Shown in pieces: positions 1 through 6,407 of a DNA stretch of 6,547 nucleotides (position 1 is the first letter of the stretch; every line of letters starts with the position of its first letter). Both the position numbers and the translations under genes were made by a program. The DNA is from Eubacteriales bacterium (lineage in GTDB: Bacteria > Bacillota > Clostridia > Peptostreptococcales > Acidaminobacteraceae), in assembly GCA_030625285.1 (NCBI GenBank), contig DAOURC010000038.1:1-6547 (forward strand), given 5' to 3'. The notes beneath the pieces were generated by a model. The model was not told where the DNA came from. It saw only the letters and a program-made list of their open reading frames with translations, and searched no databases.

Positions 1-99
1 TACGATTTTGTAACAATACCATTGAAAGAGATGGGCTCATCTGCTATAGTAATGCTAATATTTATAATTAACTTTTTTAAAAAAAGGAGTAAACTATGA
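1..99 (+). CDS. C-terminal end of a membrane protein (5' truncated), possibly FtsW/RodA-like
   Basis: Frame 1 is open from the window edge to a TGA at 97-99, giving 32 residues. They form one hydrophobic helix (about MGSSAIVMLIFIINFF) followed by a basic tail, KKRSKL. This looks like the last transmembrane segment of an integral membrane protein ending in the cytoplasm. The stop overlaps the pyruvate carboxylase start (ATGA), so the two genes are probably co-transcribed and translationally coupled. The IPL...GSS pattern before the helix loosely recalls the end of FtsW/RodA (SEDS) proteins, and ftsW lies directly upstream of pycA in Bacillus subtilis, but too little is visible to assign the family. 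Another frame is open to 71 but encodes a polar, unremarkable peptide. Confidence 0.55.
   Translation, partial: YDFVTIPLKEMGSSAIVMLIFIINFFKKRSKL
85..89 (+). promoter_or_regulatory. Ribosome binding site of pyruvate carboxylase
   Basis: AGGAG lies six bases before the ATG at 96. It is inside the last codons of the upstream reading frame, so this start depends on or is coupled to translation of that gene. Confidence 0.75.
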
Positions 100-3000
100 A
101 AAAATTTAAAAGAATCCTCGTTGCAAATAGAGGAGAAATCGCTATAAGGATATTTCGTGCTGCTCAAGAATTAGGGATAAGATCTGTTGCGATTTATTCT
201 GAAGAAGACAAAAATTCCCTTTTCAGAATGAAAGCAGATGAATCATATTTAATCGGGAAAAACAAAGGACCTGTTGAAACATATTTGAATATCGAGGAGA
301 TAATCAAAATAGCTCAAAAAAAGGGTGTAGATGCAATTCATCCTGGATATGGATTTTTAGCGGAAAATGCTGAATTTGCCAAAAAATGTGAAGATGTAGG
401 AATAGCTTTTATTGGACCTAATTATCAAGCTATTGAAAATTTAGGAGATAAGATCAAGTCGAAATTGATTGCAAAGGCTGCCGACGTTTCGGTTGTTGAA
501 GGAAATGAAAGAGCATTGATATCTGCTGAGGAAGCTCGGAAGATTGCCGAAGATATAGGATATCCTGTTATTCTAAAGGCTACTGCCGGCGGTGGTGGTA
601 GAGGAATGAGAATTGTAAGATCTTCTAAAGAAATCCAATCTGAATTTAGAAGTGCTAAAAGTGAAGCAAAAAAAGCTTTTGGAATAGATGATATTTTTCT
701 TGAAAAGTATATTGAAGAACCGAAGCATATAGAAGTTCAGATTCTTGGTGATAAACAAGGAAACGTTGTTCATCTTTATGAGAGGGATTGTTCCATTCAA
801 AGAAGACATCAAAAGATCATAGAATTCACACCAGCTATTGGTATAAGTGCGAAGTTGAGAGAAAAAATCTGTGAAGACGCGGTTAAGATTGCAAACAAAG
901 CCGGGTATTTCAATGCTGGAACTGCTGAATTTTTAGTTGATAAAAGCGGGAATCATTACTTTATAGAAATGAACCCTAGAATACAGGTTGAACACACGGT
1001 TACAGAGATGGTAACTGGAATCGATATTGTTCAAGCCCAAATTTTAATTGCCGAAGGATATTCCCTTGATTCCAATAAAATCAATATCAGGAGTCAAGAA
1101 GATGTCAAACCGAGAGGTTTTGCTATTCAGTGCCGAATAACAACTGAAGATCCAAGTAGAAATTTTGCACCTGATACAGGAAAGATTGATGTTTATAGAA
1201 GTGGATCAGGTTTTGGAATTAGACTTGATGGTGGAAATGCCTTCACTGGAGCGATAATTAGTCCGTACTATGATAGTTTGTTGGTTAAGGTGACTTCATG
1301 GAGTTTAAGTTTTGAAGATACAATTGCAAAAGCAAAACGAGCGATTAAAGAGATGGCGATTTCTGGAGTTAAGACGAATATACCTTTCTTGATAAATGTT
1401 TTAAACCATGAAATATTTATAAATGGATTATGTAATACAAGTTTTATTGAAAGTAATAGTGAATTATTTGATATCGAAGCTAAAACAGATGAAGAATTAC
1501 ATGTTTTGAAACATATCGGAAACATTGTCATAAATGAAACAAGTGGAGTCAAGAGACAATTTGATGTACCTGTAGTTCCGAAAGTTAAAAGAAATAATGA
1601 ATATGGAACGAAAAATATTTTAGAGGATAAAGGTGTTGATGGATTAGTTGATTGGATAAAAGATCAAAAGAAGCTTTTATTAACAGATACTACCATGCGA
1701 GATGCGCATCAGTCTCTTATGGCGACTCGCGTTAGAACAAGAGACATGGTAAGAATATCTAAAGCGACATCCGTTTTAGCCAAGGATTTGTTTTCTGTTG
1801 AGATGTGGGGTGGCGCAACATTTGATGTCGCATATAGATTTTTGAAGGAATCTCCGTGGGAGCGTCTTGAATTGATTAGAGAGAAAATGCCGAATATCTT
1901 GTTGCAGATGTTGATCAGAGGTTCAAATGGAGTTGGTTATAAGAATTATCCTGATAACGTGATTAGAGAGCTGATAAGAGAATCTGCAAAAAAAGGCATA
2001 GATGTATACAGAATCTTTGATTCGCTAAACTGGGTAAAAGGCATGGAAGTCGCTATCGATGAAGTAATCAAGCAAGGCAAGGTTGCAGAGGCGAGCATTT
2101 GTTATACTGGAGACATTTTAGATGAGTACAGAGATAAATATTCGTTGCAATATTATATAAATTTGGCGAAGAAACTTGAAAACAGAGGAGCGCATATTTT
2201 AGGAATTAAAGATATGGCGGCGCTGCTTAAGCCATATGCAGCACACAAATTGGTTAAAGCGTTAAAAGAAGAAATAAGCATTCCGATTCATTATCATACT
2301 CATGATACAAGTGGTAATGGTGTTGCTACTTTATTGATGGCTGCAGAAGCGGGCGTAGATATTGTTGATACGGCTTTTAACAGCATGTCGGGTCTCACTA
2401 GTCAACCAGCGTTAAACTCAATTGTCGAGGCTTTAAAGAACACTGATAGAGATACGGGAATCAATACTAAGGACATTCAAAAATTATCAGATTACTGGAG
2501 AGATGTCAGACCGGTGTATTATAAATTCGAATCCGATTTGAAATCATCCTCAACAGAAATATATGAGTATGAAATACCAGGTGGACAGTATTCCAATTTA
2601 AAACCGCAGGTTGAGAGTTTTGGATTAGAGCATAGATTCGATGAAGTGAAAATGATGTATAAATCTGTCAACACAATGTTTGGAGATATTATTAAAGTAA
2701 CTCCATCGTCAAAAGCTGTCAGCGACATGGCGATTTTCATGGTTCAAAATAATCTGACACCTGAAAATATTTATGAATTAGGAAAAGATTTGTCTTATCC
2801 AGATTCTGTAATAGCTTTCTTTGAAGGTATGATGGGACAACCGGTAGGAGGATTCCCAGAGAAATTGCAGAAATTAGTACTTAAAGACATCAAGCCGATA
2901 ACTGATAGACCGGGAGAATTGCTACCCGATCATGATTTTGAAGCTGATAAAAAATTTCTTGAGGAAAAATATAATTATAAGCCGACTGTTGAAGATTTGA

Positions 3001-3524
3001 TAAGTTATGCTCTTTATCCGAAAGTATTTAAGGAGTATCTACAATACAAACAAGAATATGGCAATTTAAGTACTTTAGGTAGTGATATATTTTTCCATGG
3101 TTTATATGAAGGTGAAACATGCGAAGTTGATGTGGATAAACATATTTTGCAGATAAAATTAGTCGCCATAGGCAATTTAGATGAAGAATCATGTAGAAGA
3201 GTATTATTTGAAGTAAACGGGAATAGACGTGAAATTAAGATAGTAGATAAGTCCAGTAGAGAAAAAAATAGTTTCAGCAGCAAAATCACCACTTATGTGA
3301 GTGACGACAACCCTAATGAAATAGGAGCGTCCATACCTGGAAAACTTATAAAGCTTTCAGTGTCGGAAGGAGACAAAGTGAAGGAAGGGCAAGAGGTTGC
3401 CGTAGTTGAAGCAATGAAGATGGAAACTAGTGTTACTTCAAAAGTAAGTGGCATAGTTGAAAAAATTTATGTATCGGTTGATGATTCGTTAGAGAGTAGA
3501 GAATTGATAATGATCATTAAATAA
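96..3524 (+). CDS. pyc: Pyruvate carboxylase (biotin-dependent, single chain)
   Basis: This cytoplasmic enzyme carboxylates pyruvate to oxaloacetate using ATP and bicarbonate, an anaplerotic step. At 1142 residues it has the usual length of the single-chain homotetrameric form. The biotin carboxylase domain (about 1-455) has the ATP-grasp glycine loop GGGGRGMR (165-172), ERDCSIQRRHQK, and EMNPRIQVEH (291-300) with the catalytic arginine region. A linker of about 455-525 corresponds to the allosteric/tetramerisation region. The carboxyltransferase domain (about 525-1010) has DTTMRDAHQS (531-540), the lysine expected to be carbamylated (K705 in GIKDMAA), the metal-binding HxH (H734, H736) and the catalytic threonine T869 in KVTPSSK. 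The biotinyl domain ends the protein, with K1108 in EAMKMET as the biotin-accepting lysine. No key residue is missing. The start is set by AGGAG six bases upstream. A terminator follows directly. Confidence 0.97.
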   Translation: MKKFKRILVANRGEIAIRIFRAAQELGIRSVAIYSEEDKNSLFRMKADESYLIGKNKGPVETYLNIEEIIKIAQKKGVDAIHPGYGFLAENAEFAKKCEDVGIAFIGPNYQAIENLGDKIKSKLIAKAADVSVVEGNERALISAEEARKIAEDIGYPVILKATAGGGGRGMRIVRSSKEIQSEFRSAKSEAKKAFGIDDIFLEKYIEEPKHIEVQILGDKQGNVVHLYERDCSIQRRHQKIIEFTPAIGISAKLREKICEDAVKIANKAGYFNAGTAEFLVDKSGNHYFIEMNPRIQVEHTVTEMVTGIDIVQAQILIAEGYSLDSNKINIRSQEDVKPRGFAIQCRITTEDPSRNFAPDTGKIDVYRSGSGFGIRLDGGNAFTGAIISPYYDSLLVKVTSWSLSFEDTIAKAKRAIKEMAISGVKTNIPFLINVLNHEIFINGLCNTSFIESNSELFDIEAKTDEELHVLKHIGNIVINETSGVKRQFDVPVVPKVKRNNEYGTKNILEDKGVDGLVDWIKDQKKLLLTDTTMRDAHQSLMATRVRTRDMVRISKATSVLAKDLFSVEMWGGATFDVAYRFLKESPWERLELIREKMPNILLQMLIRGSNGVGYKNYPDNVIRELIRESAKKGIDVYRIFDSLNWVKGMEVAIDEVIKQGKVAEASICYTGDILDEYRDKYSLQYYINLAKKLENRGAHILGIKDMAALLKPYAAHKLVKALKEEISIPIHYHTHDTSGNGVATLLMAAEAGVDIVDTAFNSMSGLTSQPALNSIVEALKNTDRDTGINTKDIQKLSDYWRDVRPVYYKFESDLKSSSTEIYEYEIPGGQYSNLKPQVESFGLEHRFDEVKMMYKSVNTMFGDIIKVTPSSKAVSDMAIFMVQNNLTPENIYELGKDLSYPDSVIAFFEGMMGQPVGGFPEKLQKLVLKDIKPITDRPGELLPDHDFEADKKFLEEKYNYKPTVEDLISYALYPKVFKEYLQYKQEYGNLSTLGSDIFFHGLYEGETCEVDVDKHILQIKLVAIGNLDEESCRRVLFEVNGNRREIKIVDKSSREKNSFSSKITTYVSDDNPNEIGASIPGKLIKLSVSEGDKVKEGQEVAVVEAMKMETSVTSKVSGIVEKIYVSVDDSLESRELIMIIK

Positions 3525-3527
3525 GTT

Positions 3528-3557
3528 AAAGAAGTCAGAATTTCTGACTTCTTTTTT
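3528..3557 (+). terminator. Rho-independent terminator of pyruvate carboxylase
   Basis: The 12-bp stem pairs 3528-3539 with 3543-3554 around a three-base loop. Its core is GAAGTCAG/CTGACTTC and it runs into six T residues (3552-3557). It begins four bases after the stop codon, so the transcript ends with pyc. Confidence 0.9.
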
Positions 3558-3577
3558 CATAAATTTCACAAAAATAC

Positions 3578-3606
3578 TTTCAATTGTTAATAAATTAAAT
3601 TAAAAT
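3578..3606 (+). promoter_or_regulatory. Candidate sigma-A-type promoter for the 207-residue gene
   Basis: TAAAAT at 3601-3606 matches five of six bases of the -10 consensus. TTTCAA at 3578-3583, 17 bases upstream, is a weak -35. A promoter is expected here because a strong terminator separates the gene from pyc. In such AT-rich DNA a chance match is quite possible. Confidence 0.35.
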
Positions 3607-3629
3607 GAATATAGCATGAATGTTTATGT

Positions 3630-3639
3630 GGAGTGGGGG
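3630..3639 (+). promoter_or_regulatory. Ribosome binding site choosing ATG 3645 over GTG 3633
   Basis: The purine-rich GGAGTGGGGG precedes ATG 3645, with its last G five bases from the start. An in-frame GTG at 3633 would add four residues but lies inside this purine-rich tract and has no Shine-Dalgarno of its own at proper spacing. ATG 3645 is therefore preferred. Confidence 0.6.
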
Positions 3640-3644
3640 ATAAT

Positions 3645-4268
3645 ATGAGTAATCAATTAGATAGTAAAAAAATTGAAGAATTAGTAAAGAAAATACAAGG
3701 TGTCATATCTACCAAAGCGGTAATAGATGATGAAAAAATAGTTGAATTACACTTATTGACAGATAAAACACGAAATGCAAAACAAATATCGAGAGATATT
3801 CAATCTGCATTGGCATCAGAGCTAGATATAGAAATTGATCATAAAGTAATCAGCATCGCTCAAATAGAGTTCAATGATGATAGTTTTAACAATAAGAGAG
3901 TAAGAATCAAGCGGGTATCAAAGATTGTAGAGTCCAATGAATTGATCTGTGAAGTAAAATTGAACCTTGAAGATAAAGAAGTGATTGGAACTTCCAAGCA
4001 TAAGAACATATCTTCTAGAAAAGATTATTCTTTTGTTTCAGCTACAATAAATGCACTAGAGAAGTTATATAATTTTGACGATATGATATTCCTCGAAGGA
4101 ATTGAAGTAATAGACAGACATAGCTATTCTGTAGTAGTAGTTTTAGTATCTACTATTTTTGAACAAGAGGAGGTTATGTCAGGATCATCTGTTGTAGAAG
4201 ATGATCGAGATTTAGCTTTGGTTAAGGCTACCTTAGATGCCGTTAACCGAAGATTGAACATGTTATAA
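3645..4268 (+). CDS. Conserved-looking protein of unknown function, 207 residues
   Basis: I cannot name the family. The protein is soluble, with no signal peptide or membrane helix. It reads as two alternating strand/helix halves. Residues 1-75 run GVISTKAVIDD, a strand ending in ELHLL, then RNAKQISRDIQ (43-53), a helix, and DHKVISIAQ (65-73). This resembles small ACT- or BON-like ligand or dimerisation modules, judged by pattern only. Residues about 98-207 contain two strand-helix units: ELICEVKLNLEDKEVIG with a helix SATINALEKL, then a very hydrophobic strand SYSVVVVLVSTIF with a helix ending DAVNRRL (198-204). These look like an internal duplication or a dimer-forming layer. The regularity and clean ribosome binding site argue that it is a real gene. 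It has no terminator after it, and its stop codon lies within an inverted repeat arm, so it may be co-transcribed with the peptide/HD-GYP genes. No enzymatic motif is visible. Confidence 0.85.
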   Translation: MSNQLDSKKIEELVKKIQGVISTKAVIDDEKIVELHLLTDKTRNAKQISRDIQSALASELDIEIDHKVISIAQIEFNDDSFNNKRVRIKRVSKIVESNELICEVKLNLEDKEVIGTSKHKNISSRKDYSFVSATINALEKLYNFDDMIFLEGIEVIDRHSYSVVVVLVSTIFEQEEVMSGSSVVEDDRDLALVKATLDAVNRRLNML

Positions 4269-4282
4269 AAGGTTGACGCCTA
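4264..4282 (+). repeat. Left arm of an imperfect 19-bp inverted repeat
   Basis: TATAAAAGGTTGACGCCTA matches the reverse complement of 4515-4533 at 17 of 19 positions without gaps; the eight bases at each end are identical. The arm includes the TAA stop codon (4266-4268) of the 207-residue gene. Confidence 0.8.
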
Positions 4283-4428
4283 CTTAATCTCCAATCTATT
4301 TTTAAAAAAAGAAAAAAAGAATTGAAAAGAAGTAATTAAAACAGTACCAAAAAATAATTTACTTAGCGTAGCGGTTATGCCTGTTGTCTTAGCGAATTGA
4401 CAGAGAAATTATATAGGAGGGCATAATT
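4283..4428 (+). other. Possible structured leader upstream of the micropeptide gene
   Basis: This gap starts with a very A-rich part (about 4301-4356) and has a less AT-rich core at 4362-4403. The core can form a small hairpin, GCGTA/TATGC (4366-4370 with 4376-4380, loop GCGGT). It also carries CTTAGCG twice in the same direction (4362-4368 and 4388-4394). AACAG (4340-4344) can pair with CTGTT (4381-4385). Next to the left inverted arm, AATCT (4286-4290) can pair with AGATT (4506-4510) beside the right arm, extending the long-range helix after an internal loop. I do not recognise a known riboswitch class. Individual short pairings could be chance. Confidence 0.35.
4415..4421 (+). promoter_or_regulatory. 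Strong ribosome binding site of the micropeptide gene
   Basis: AGGAGGG, close to the ideal Shine-Dalgarno, sits seven bases before the GTG at 4429. This is the main reason to accept the 25-codon frame as translated and to accept GTG as its start; the internal ATG codons have no such site. Confidence 0.8.
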
Positions 4429-4506
4429 GTGAAAAAATTATATGTTTTATTAATGTCTTTAATGTCACTAGTTTTAGCTGGCGGATCTCAGTGGGTTTGG
4501 AAATAA
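4429..4506 (+). CDS. Signal-peptide-like micropeptide, 25 residues
   Basis: A 25-codon frame starts at GTG and ends at TAA 4504-4506. The product has a basic start (two lysines at 2-3), a hydrophobic core LYVLLMSLMSLVLA (4-17) and a short tail GGSQWVWK (18-25). It looks like a secretion signal with a possible signal peptidase I site after V-L-A, which would release the octapeptide GGSQWVWK. The stretch LVLAGG resembles a lipobox but has no cysteine, so lipidation is not expected. The tail has two tryptophans and a terminal lysine. It lies 42 bases before an HD-GYP gene and inside a pair of inverted arms. It may be a secreted signalling peptide or a regulatory leader peptide. I do not recognise a named family. 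Translation is well supported by the ribosome binding site; the function is inference. Confidence 0.7.
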   Translation: MKKLYVLLMSLMSLVLAGGSQWVWK

Positions 4507-4514
4507 GATTTATT

Positions 4515-4533
4515 TAGGCGTCGAACTTTTATA
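4515..4533 (-). repeat. Right arm of the imperfect 19-bp inverted repeat
   Basis: On the + strand it reads TAGGCGTCGAACTTTTATA. As RNA it can pair with 4264-4282 over 17 Watson-Crick pairs plus one G-U (4274 with 4523) and one G-A mismatch (4272 with 4525). It starts nine bases after the micropeptide stop and ends one base before the HD-GYP ribosome binding site (AGAAGGAG, 4535-4542). Confidence 0.8.
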
Positions 4534-4548
4534 TAGAAGGAGCAATTT

Positions 4549-5817
4549 ATGAATAGAAATGCAAAATTATATACTAATAGTATTATTGTTTTGGGATTGT
4601 TTTTATTGATAAGTAATTTTGGGAAATCTATCCAAAATATTAACTATCAAGAAGTAATGGTTTTTTTTATATTGGTTGTGATTTCGGAATTGTTTTCTGT
4701 TGAAGCAAGTAGTTTTAGTAATATTTCTCTAGGATTTTCAGTTGCATTTACGATGATTGTTTTATTACCACCAACTCAATCTTCTTTAATAATGTTTTTT
4801 GGATTTATTTTTGCGATTTTTGAGGAAAATGGTACATATAGGCATATTTTCAACAGTTCATTATTTAAGAGATTATTTAATGCATCAAGTTATTATGTTA
4901 CTGCTTTTATCAGTGGAAATATTTATCACTACATAGATAGATTCGATACTTTAAGAATTAGTAACTTTGGTGTTTTTGCATTAATTGTAACTGTATTAGC
5001 TTACTTGTTCATTAACTCAACTATTTTTATGGGACTCTTTGCTATTCTCAGCAAAATGAGTGTAAAAGATATGATATTAAAGAATTTTTGGGCATTGAAG
5101 AGCTTTTTCACTTTATCGCCGCTAGGCATCATGATGCTCTTGTTTTATACAAGTTATGGTTGGTTCGGGCTGCTTCTATTCTTTGGTCCACTATTCTTAG
5201 CTAGGTATTCATTCAAGTTATACTTGAATATGAAGAATATATATTTTGAGACAATTAAAGCCTTGACTAAAGCGATAGATGCAAAAGACGAATATACTAA
5301 AGGACACTCTTTCAGAGTTGCCGAGTATGCTGTGATGATCGGTAAAGAACTGAAAATGAGTGAACCGAGACTAGAGGTTTTGAGAACTGCTGGTCTTTTG
5401 CATGATGTGGGAAAGATAGGCATCAGCGATAATATTTTGCTTAAACCAGGGAAACTCTCTACTGAAGAAATGGATGAAATAAAGAATCATCCAAGTATTG
5501 GTGCTAAAATCATTGAGGACATTGAGTTTCTTGATAAAGCTAGGCTTTATGTCAAGCAACATCACGAAAGATACGATGGAAAAGGTTATCCGGATAATAT
5601 CAAAGGAGAGGATATGCCTATAGAATCTTGTGTTCTGTCTGTTGCGGATGCTTTTGATGCGATGACTACTGATAGGGCGTATAGAAAGGCTTTTTCTGAA
5701 GATAAGGCGATTGAAATACTTGTAGAGGAGAGAGAAAAACAGTTTTCTCCAAAAGTTGTAGACGCTGTATTGTCCATTAAAAAGAATCAAGGAAGTGTTA
5801 TTATTTATGCTGATTGA
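4549..5817 (+). CDS. Membrane-anchored HD-GYP phosphodiesterase (cyclic-di-GMP type)
   Basis: This 422-residue protein has an N-terminal integral membrane sensor region and a cytoplasmic HD-GYP domain. HD-GYP enzymes hydrolyse cyclic di-GMP or related cyclic dinucleotides. Residues about 10-220 contain seven or eight hydrophobic segments (near 10-24, 35-50, 60-75, 79-92, 111-128, 139-167, 187-203 and 204-219). The pattern around LFNASSYYVTAF (109-120) resembles a MASE9-like sensor, a tentative match. A short linker leads to the catalytic domain (about 235-410), with TKGHSFRV (H253), HDVGK (H285, D286), NHP (H314), HHERYDGKGYP (H338, H339, G346-P348) and the downstream ADAFDAMTTDRAYR (D367). 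All core metal-binding and GYP signatures are present, so it should be active. It has no GGDEF domain. The start is ATG 4549, six bases after AGAAGGAG. It overlaps the next gene by 11 bases. The membrane part suggests its activity is set by a membrane or extracellular cue, not identifiable here. Confidence 0.93.
   Translation: MNRNAKLYTNSIIVLGLFLLISNFGKSIQNINYQEVMVFFILVVISELFSVEASSFSNISLGFSVAFTMIVLLPPTQSSLIMFFGFIFAIFEENGTYRHIFNSSLFKRLFNASSYYVTAFISGNIYHYIDRFDTLRISNFGVFALIVTVLAYLFINSTIFMGLFAILSKMSVKDMILKNFWALKSFFTLSPLGIMMLLFYTSYGWFGLLLFFGPLFLARYSFKLYLNMKNIYFETIKALTKAIDAKDEYTKGHSFRVAEYAVMIGKELKMSEPRLEVLRTAGLLHDVGKIGISDNILLKPGKLSTEEMDEIKNHPSIGAKIIEDIEFLDKARLYVKQHHERYDGKGYPDNIKGEDMPIESCVLSVADAFDAMTTDRAYRKAFSEDKAIEILVEEREKQFSPKVVDAVLSIKKNQGSVIIYAD
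5789..5795 (+). promoter_or_regulatory. Ribosome binding site of the first DUF5317 gene
   Basis: AAGGAAG lies within the HD-GYP coding sequence, 11 bases before ATG 5807. An in-frame GTG at 5795 overlaps the site itself and so cannot use it. This supports ATG 5807 as the start. Confidence 0.55.
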
Positions 5818-6388
5818 ATCTATTGTTTTTGCGTTGGTTTTAGGGCTAGTCTTAGGCGGAAAATTGAAGAATTTAGAAAAGATAAAACTAAAAAATTATT
5901 ATTTAGTTTTTATTGCTTTTTTTATTGAATATATAGCTGGTGTTTTGATCAATAGCGATAACATTTCTCTAAGAGAAAGCATTTTTGCATATACATATAA
6001 CATTCAATTGTTGGTATATCTATTGTTGATGGTGTTTTTTATTTATAATATCAAATACTTTGGGATGAAGTTTCTTGCGTTTGGAAGTTTACTTAATTTT
6101 TTTGTTATTCAGATAAACAAAGGATTCATGCCCGTTGATATGCATTTAGCCATGAGATTAGGATATCATAATTCGGTGAAGTATTTAGAGTTGGGAAATG
6201 TATTTGGGCATAAGATATTGAATACTGCCAACGATACTTGGATTATATTAGCGGACATCATTGATATACCGCCACCTTATTTTTTTCCGAAATCTATCAG
6301 CATTGGAGATATAGTGATTGGCTTTGGAGTGTTTTTTTTATTGTTTTTAAATATGTTTTATTCTGAAAATGAGAATCGTCCTATATAA
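5807..6388 (+). CDS. DUF5317 family integral membrane protein
   Basis: This 193-residue membrane protein has about five or six hydrophobic segments (near 1-18, 30-48, 60-80, 86-103, 142-155 and 166-184). The features match my recollection of DUF5317: a first helix ending in GG followed by a basic amphipathic stretch; LNFFVIQINKGFMPVD (96-111); NTANDTWIILADIIDIP (139-155); and SIGD (165-168), where the last helix begins. The function of the family is unknown to me. The gene overlaps the HD-GYP stop by 11 bases, so the two are translationally coupled and probably act together at the membrane. A related gene follows after 19 bases. The conserved Asn, Asp and Pro near the membrane face hint at a polar site, but no catalytic role can be assigned. 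Confidence 0.85.
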   Translation: MLIESIVFALVLGLVLGGKLKNLEKIKLKNYYLVFIAFFIEYIAGVLINSDNISLRESIFAYTYNIQLLVYLLLMVFFIYNIKYFGMKFLAFGSLLNFFVIQINKGFMPVDMHLAMRLGYHNSVKYLELGNVFGHKILNTANDTWIILADIIDIPPPYFFPKSISIGDIVIGFGVFFLLFLNMFYSENENRPI

Positions 6389-6396
6389 TGATTGAT

Positions 6397-6403
6397 GGAG
6401 GGG
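6397..6403 (+). promoter_or_regulatory. Ribosome binding site of the second DUF5317 gene
   Basis: GGAGGGG lies four to six bases before ATG 6408, in the 19-base gap after the previous stop. There is no terminator in the gap, so the two genes are likely in one operon. Confidence 0.75.
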
Positions 6404-6407
6404 TTAA

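Noticed and set aside
573..812. Antisense open frame inside the biotin carboxylase domain
   Set aside because: It lies fully opposite a conserved catalytic region of pyc, has low-complexity composition and no family features. The same applies to antisense frames at 1268-1552, 2519-2740 and 3014-3292.
3633..3644. GTG 3633 as start of the 207-residue protein
   Set aside because: The codon lies inside the purine-rich ribosome binding site. ATG 3645 has proper spacing.
4397..4427. Promoter TTGACA (4397-4402) with CATAAT (4422-4427)
   Set aside because: The spacing is 19, and transcription would begin downstream of the micropeptide ribosome binding site and start codon, contradicting the very strong AGGAGGG. 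TTGACA alone is probably chance or serves another purpose.
4271..4428. Cyclic-di-GMP riboswitch upstream of the HD-GYP gene
   Set aside because: It was expected from context, and TAGCGGTTATGCC faintly recalls part of the class I consensus. The hallmark GACGCAAAGCC core and its partner helix are missing, and class II signatures are absent as well.
5154..5790. Antisense open frames opposite the HD-GYP domain (5154-5423, 5371-5790, 5586-5777)
   Set aside because: They overlap each other and the conserved HD-GYP coding region. They are shadows of the sense codon pattern.
5795..5806. GTG 5795 as start of the DUF5317 protein
   Set aside because: It overlaps AAGGAAG, the only candidate ribosome binding site. 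Starting at ATG 5807 also gives the MLIE opening that resembles the MFIE opening of the neighbouring paralogue.
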